This document shows, in pieces, positions 63,832 to 64,000 of a stretch of DNA of 64,000 nt. Position numbers and translations under genes: made by a program. Source of the DNA: Pseudomonas oryzae (GTDB taxonomy: Bacteria > Pseudomonadota > Gammaproteobacteria > Pseudomonadales > Pseudomonadaceae); assembly GCF_900104805.1 (NCBI RefSeq), contig NZ_LT629751.1, positions 3,267,001 to 3,331,000 of the forward strand. The letters run 5' to 3'. Numbering within the stretch: the stretch's first letter is position 1; each line of letters begins with the position of its first letter. Under the pieces are notes generated by a model, which saw nothing but the letters and a program-made list of their open reading frames with translations, was not told the DNA's origin and made no database searches.

Positions 63832-63860
63832 CACAAGGCCCGCACGGGGCGGGCCTTGTG
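63832..63860. terminator. bidirectional hairpin between convergent genes
   Basis: CACAAGGCCCGC (63832-63843) pairs perfectly with 63849-63860 around a five-base loop. There is no T tract on either side, so termination strength is uncertain. Confidence 0.5.
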
Positions 63861-63886
63861 GGACTGCGAGCAGCGAACGCGCCGGA

Positions 63887-64000
63887 TCAGTTGACCTTGG
63901 CGGCCAGCTCGCCCTTGGCGTAGCGCTGGTACATGCCTTCCAGGGAGATCGGCTTGATCTTCGAGGCGTTGCCGGCGGTGCCGAAGGCCTCGTAGCGGGC
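63887..64000 (-). CDS. 3' end of an unrecognised gene (partial)
   Basis: The last 37 codons of a leftward gene entering from the right edge, ending at TGA (63889-63887). The C-terminus contains SKIKPISLEGMYQRYAKGEL. Codon use and the stop next to a hairpin support a real gene. The fragment is too short for me to name a family. Confidence 0.65.
   Translation of the reverse strand, partial: ARYEAFGTAGNASKIKPISLEGMYQRYAKGELAAKVN

Overview
The window comes from a high-GC gammaproteobacterium that is almost certainly a Pseudomonas. The evidence is a GacA-box-driven RsmY small RNA, a bioBFHCD cluster divergent from comF, a glcB / rarD / srkA neighbourhood, two FadE-type acyl-CoA dehydrogenases, a nirBD operon with a PP2C-kinase gene, CTAGAnT-type -10 elements, and REPIN-like palindromes. 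As I recall it, much of the 19-38 kb stretch matches the P. aeruginosa PA0482-PA0530 region; the rest is mosaic or accessory. No transposase, prophage, CRISPR array, rRNA or tRNA was seen.

Layout. (1) 0.2-1.6 kb: tyrS preceded by a Tyr-rich leader peptide and a terminator/antiterminator pair, a classical attenuator. (2) 2.4-19.7 kb: a catabolic island. It holds a FeaB-like phenylacetaldehyde dehydrogenase, an orphan PotD-like binding protein, an SDR, two paralogous outer-membrane barrels, an octahaem cytochrome with HEAT/TPR-like repeats, an arylsulfatase, a MoaF-family protein, a LuxR regulator, a cupin, a FAD amine-type oxidoreductase, an APC permease and a FeaR-like AraC regulator. At least five promoters carry the same tandem site (TGSCA-N6-GGCAA, repeated every 21-22 bp); at four of them a -10 lies 22-24 bp further on. 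This marks a regulon, probably FeaR-controlled, for uptake and oxidation of an aromatic or sulfated amine. (3) 19.7-27.4 kb: class-III aminotransferase, MOSC protein, LysR, rsmY, two acyl-CoA dehydrogenases, bioD. (4) 27.5-34.7 kb: bioC-H-F-B, comF, a zinc-ribbon peptide, srkA, rarD.

(5) 34.7-35.4 kb: a gene-free array of DnaA-box-like 9-mers arranged as five tripartite modules with fixed internal spacing, just upstream of glcB. This is the most unusual non-coding structure in the window. (6) 35.5-46 kb: glcB, a secreted glutathione-peroxidase-like protein, two cNMP/CBS/nucleotidyltransferase (DUF294) proteins, a DnaQ-like exonuclease, and an ActP-like Na+ symporter with its small subunit. 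(7) 46.5-54 kb: dbpA, a 7TM-DISM diguanylate cyclase, slipin + NfeD, PP2C-kinase fusion. (8) 54-58.2 kb: nirC, nirD and nirB behind a sigma-54 promoter and a leader RNA with a terminator, an antiterminator arm and two hexaloop hairpins (NasT/ANTAR type). (9) 58.4-64 kb: FUSC-family transporter, flavin reductase fused to a MarR-like domain, YgjP-like metallopeptidase, a membrane protein, an FRG-domain protein, and the 3' end of an unrecognised gene.

How the parts fit. The 2.4-19.7 kb genes form a plausible pathway: outer-membrane entry and sulfate-ester hydrolysis, inner-membrane permease, FAD-dependent amine oxidation, then aldehyde to arylacetate by FeaB. The reductase at 60.6 kb resembles the 4-hydroxyphenylacetate-sensing type and could act further along the same route, but that link is inference. 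glcB and the symporter point to acetate/glyoxylate use, and nirBDC to nitrite assimilation under nitrogen control.
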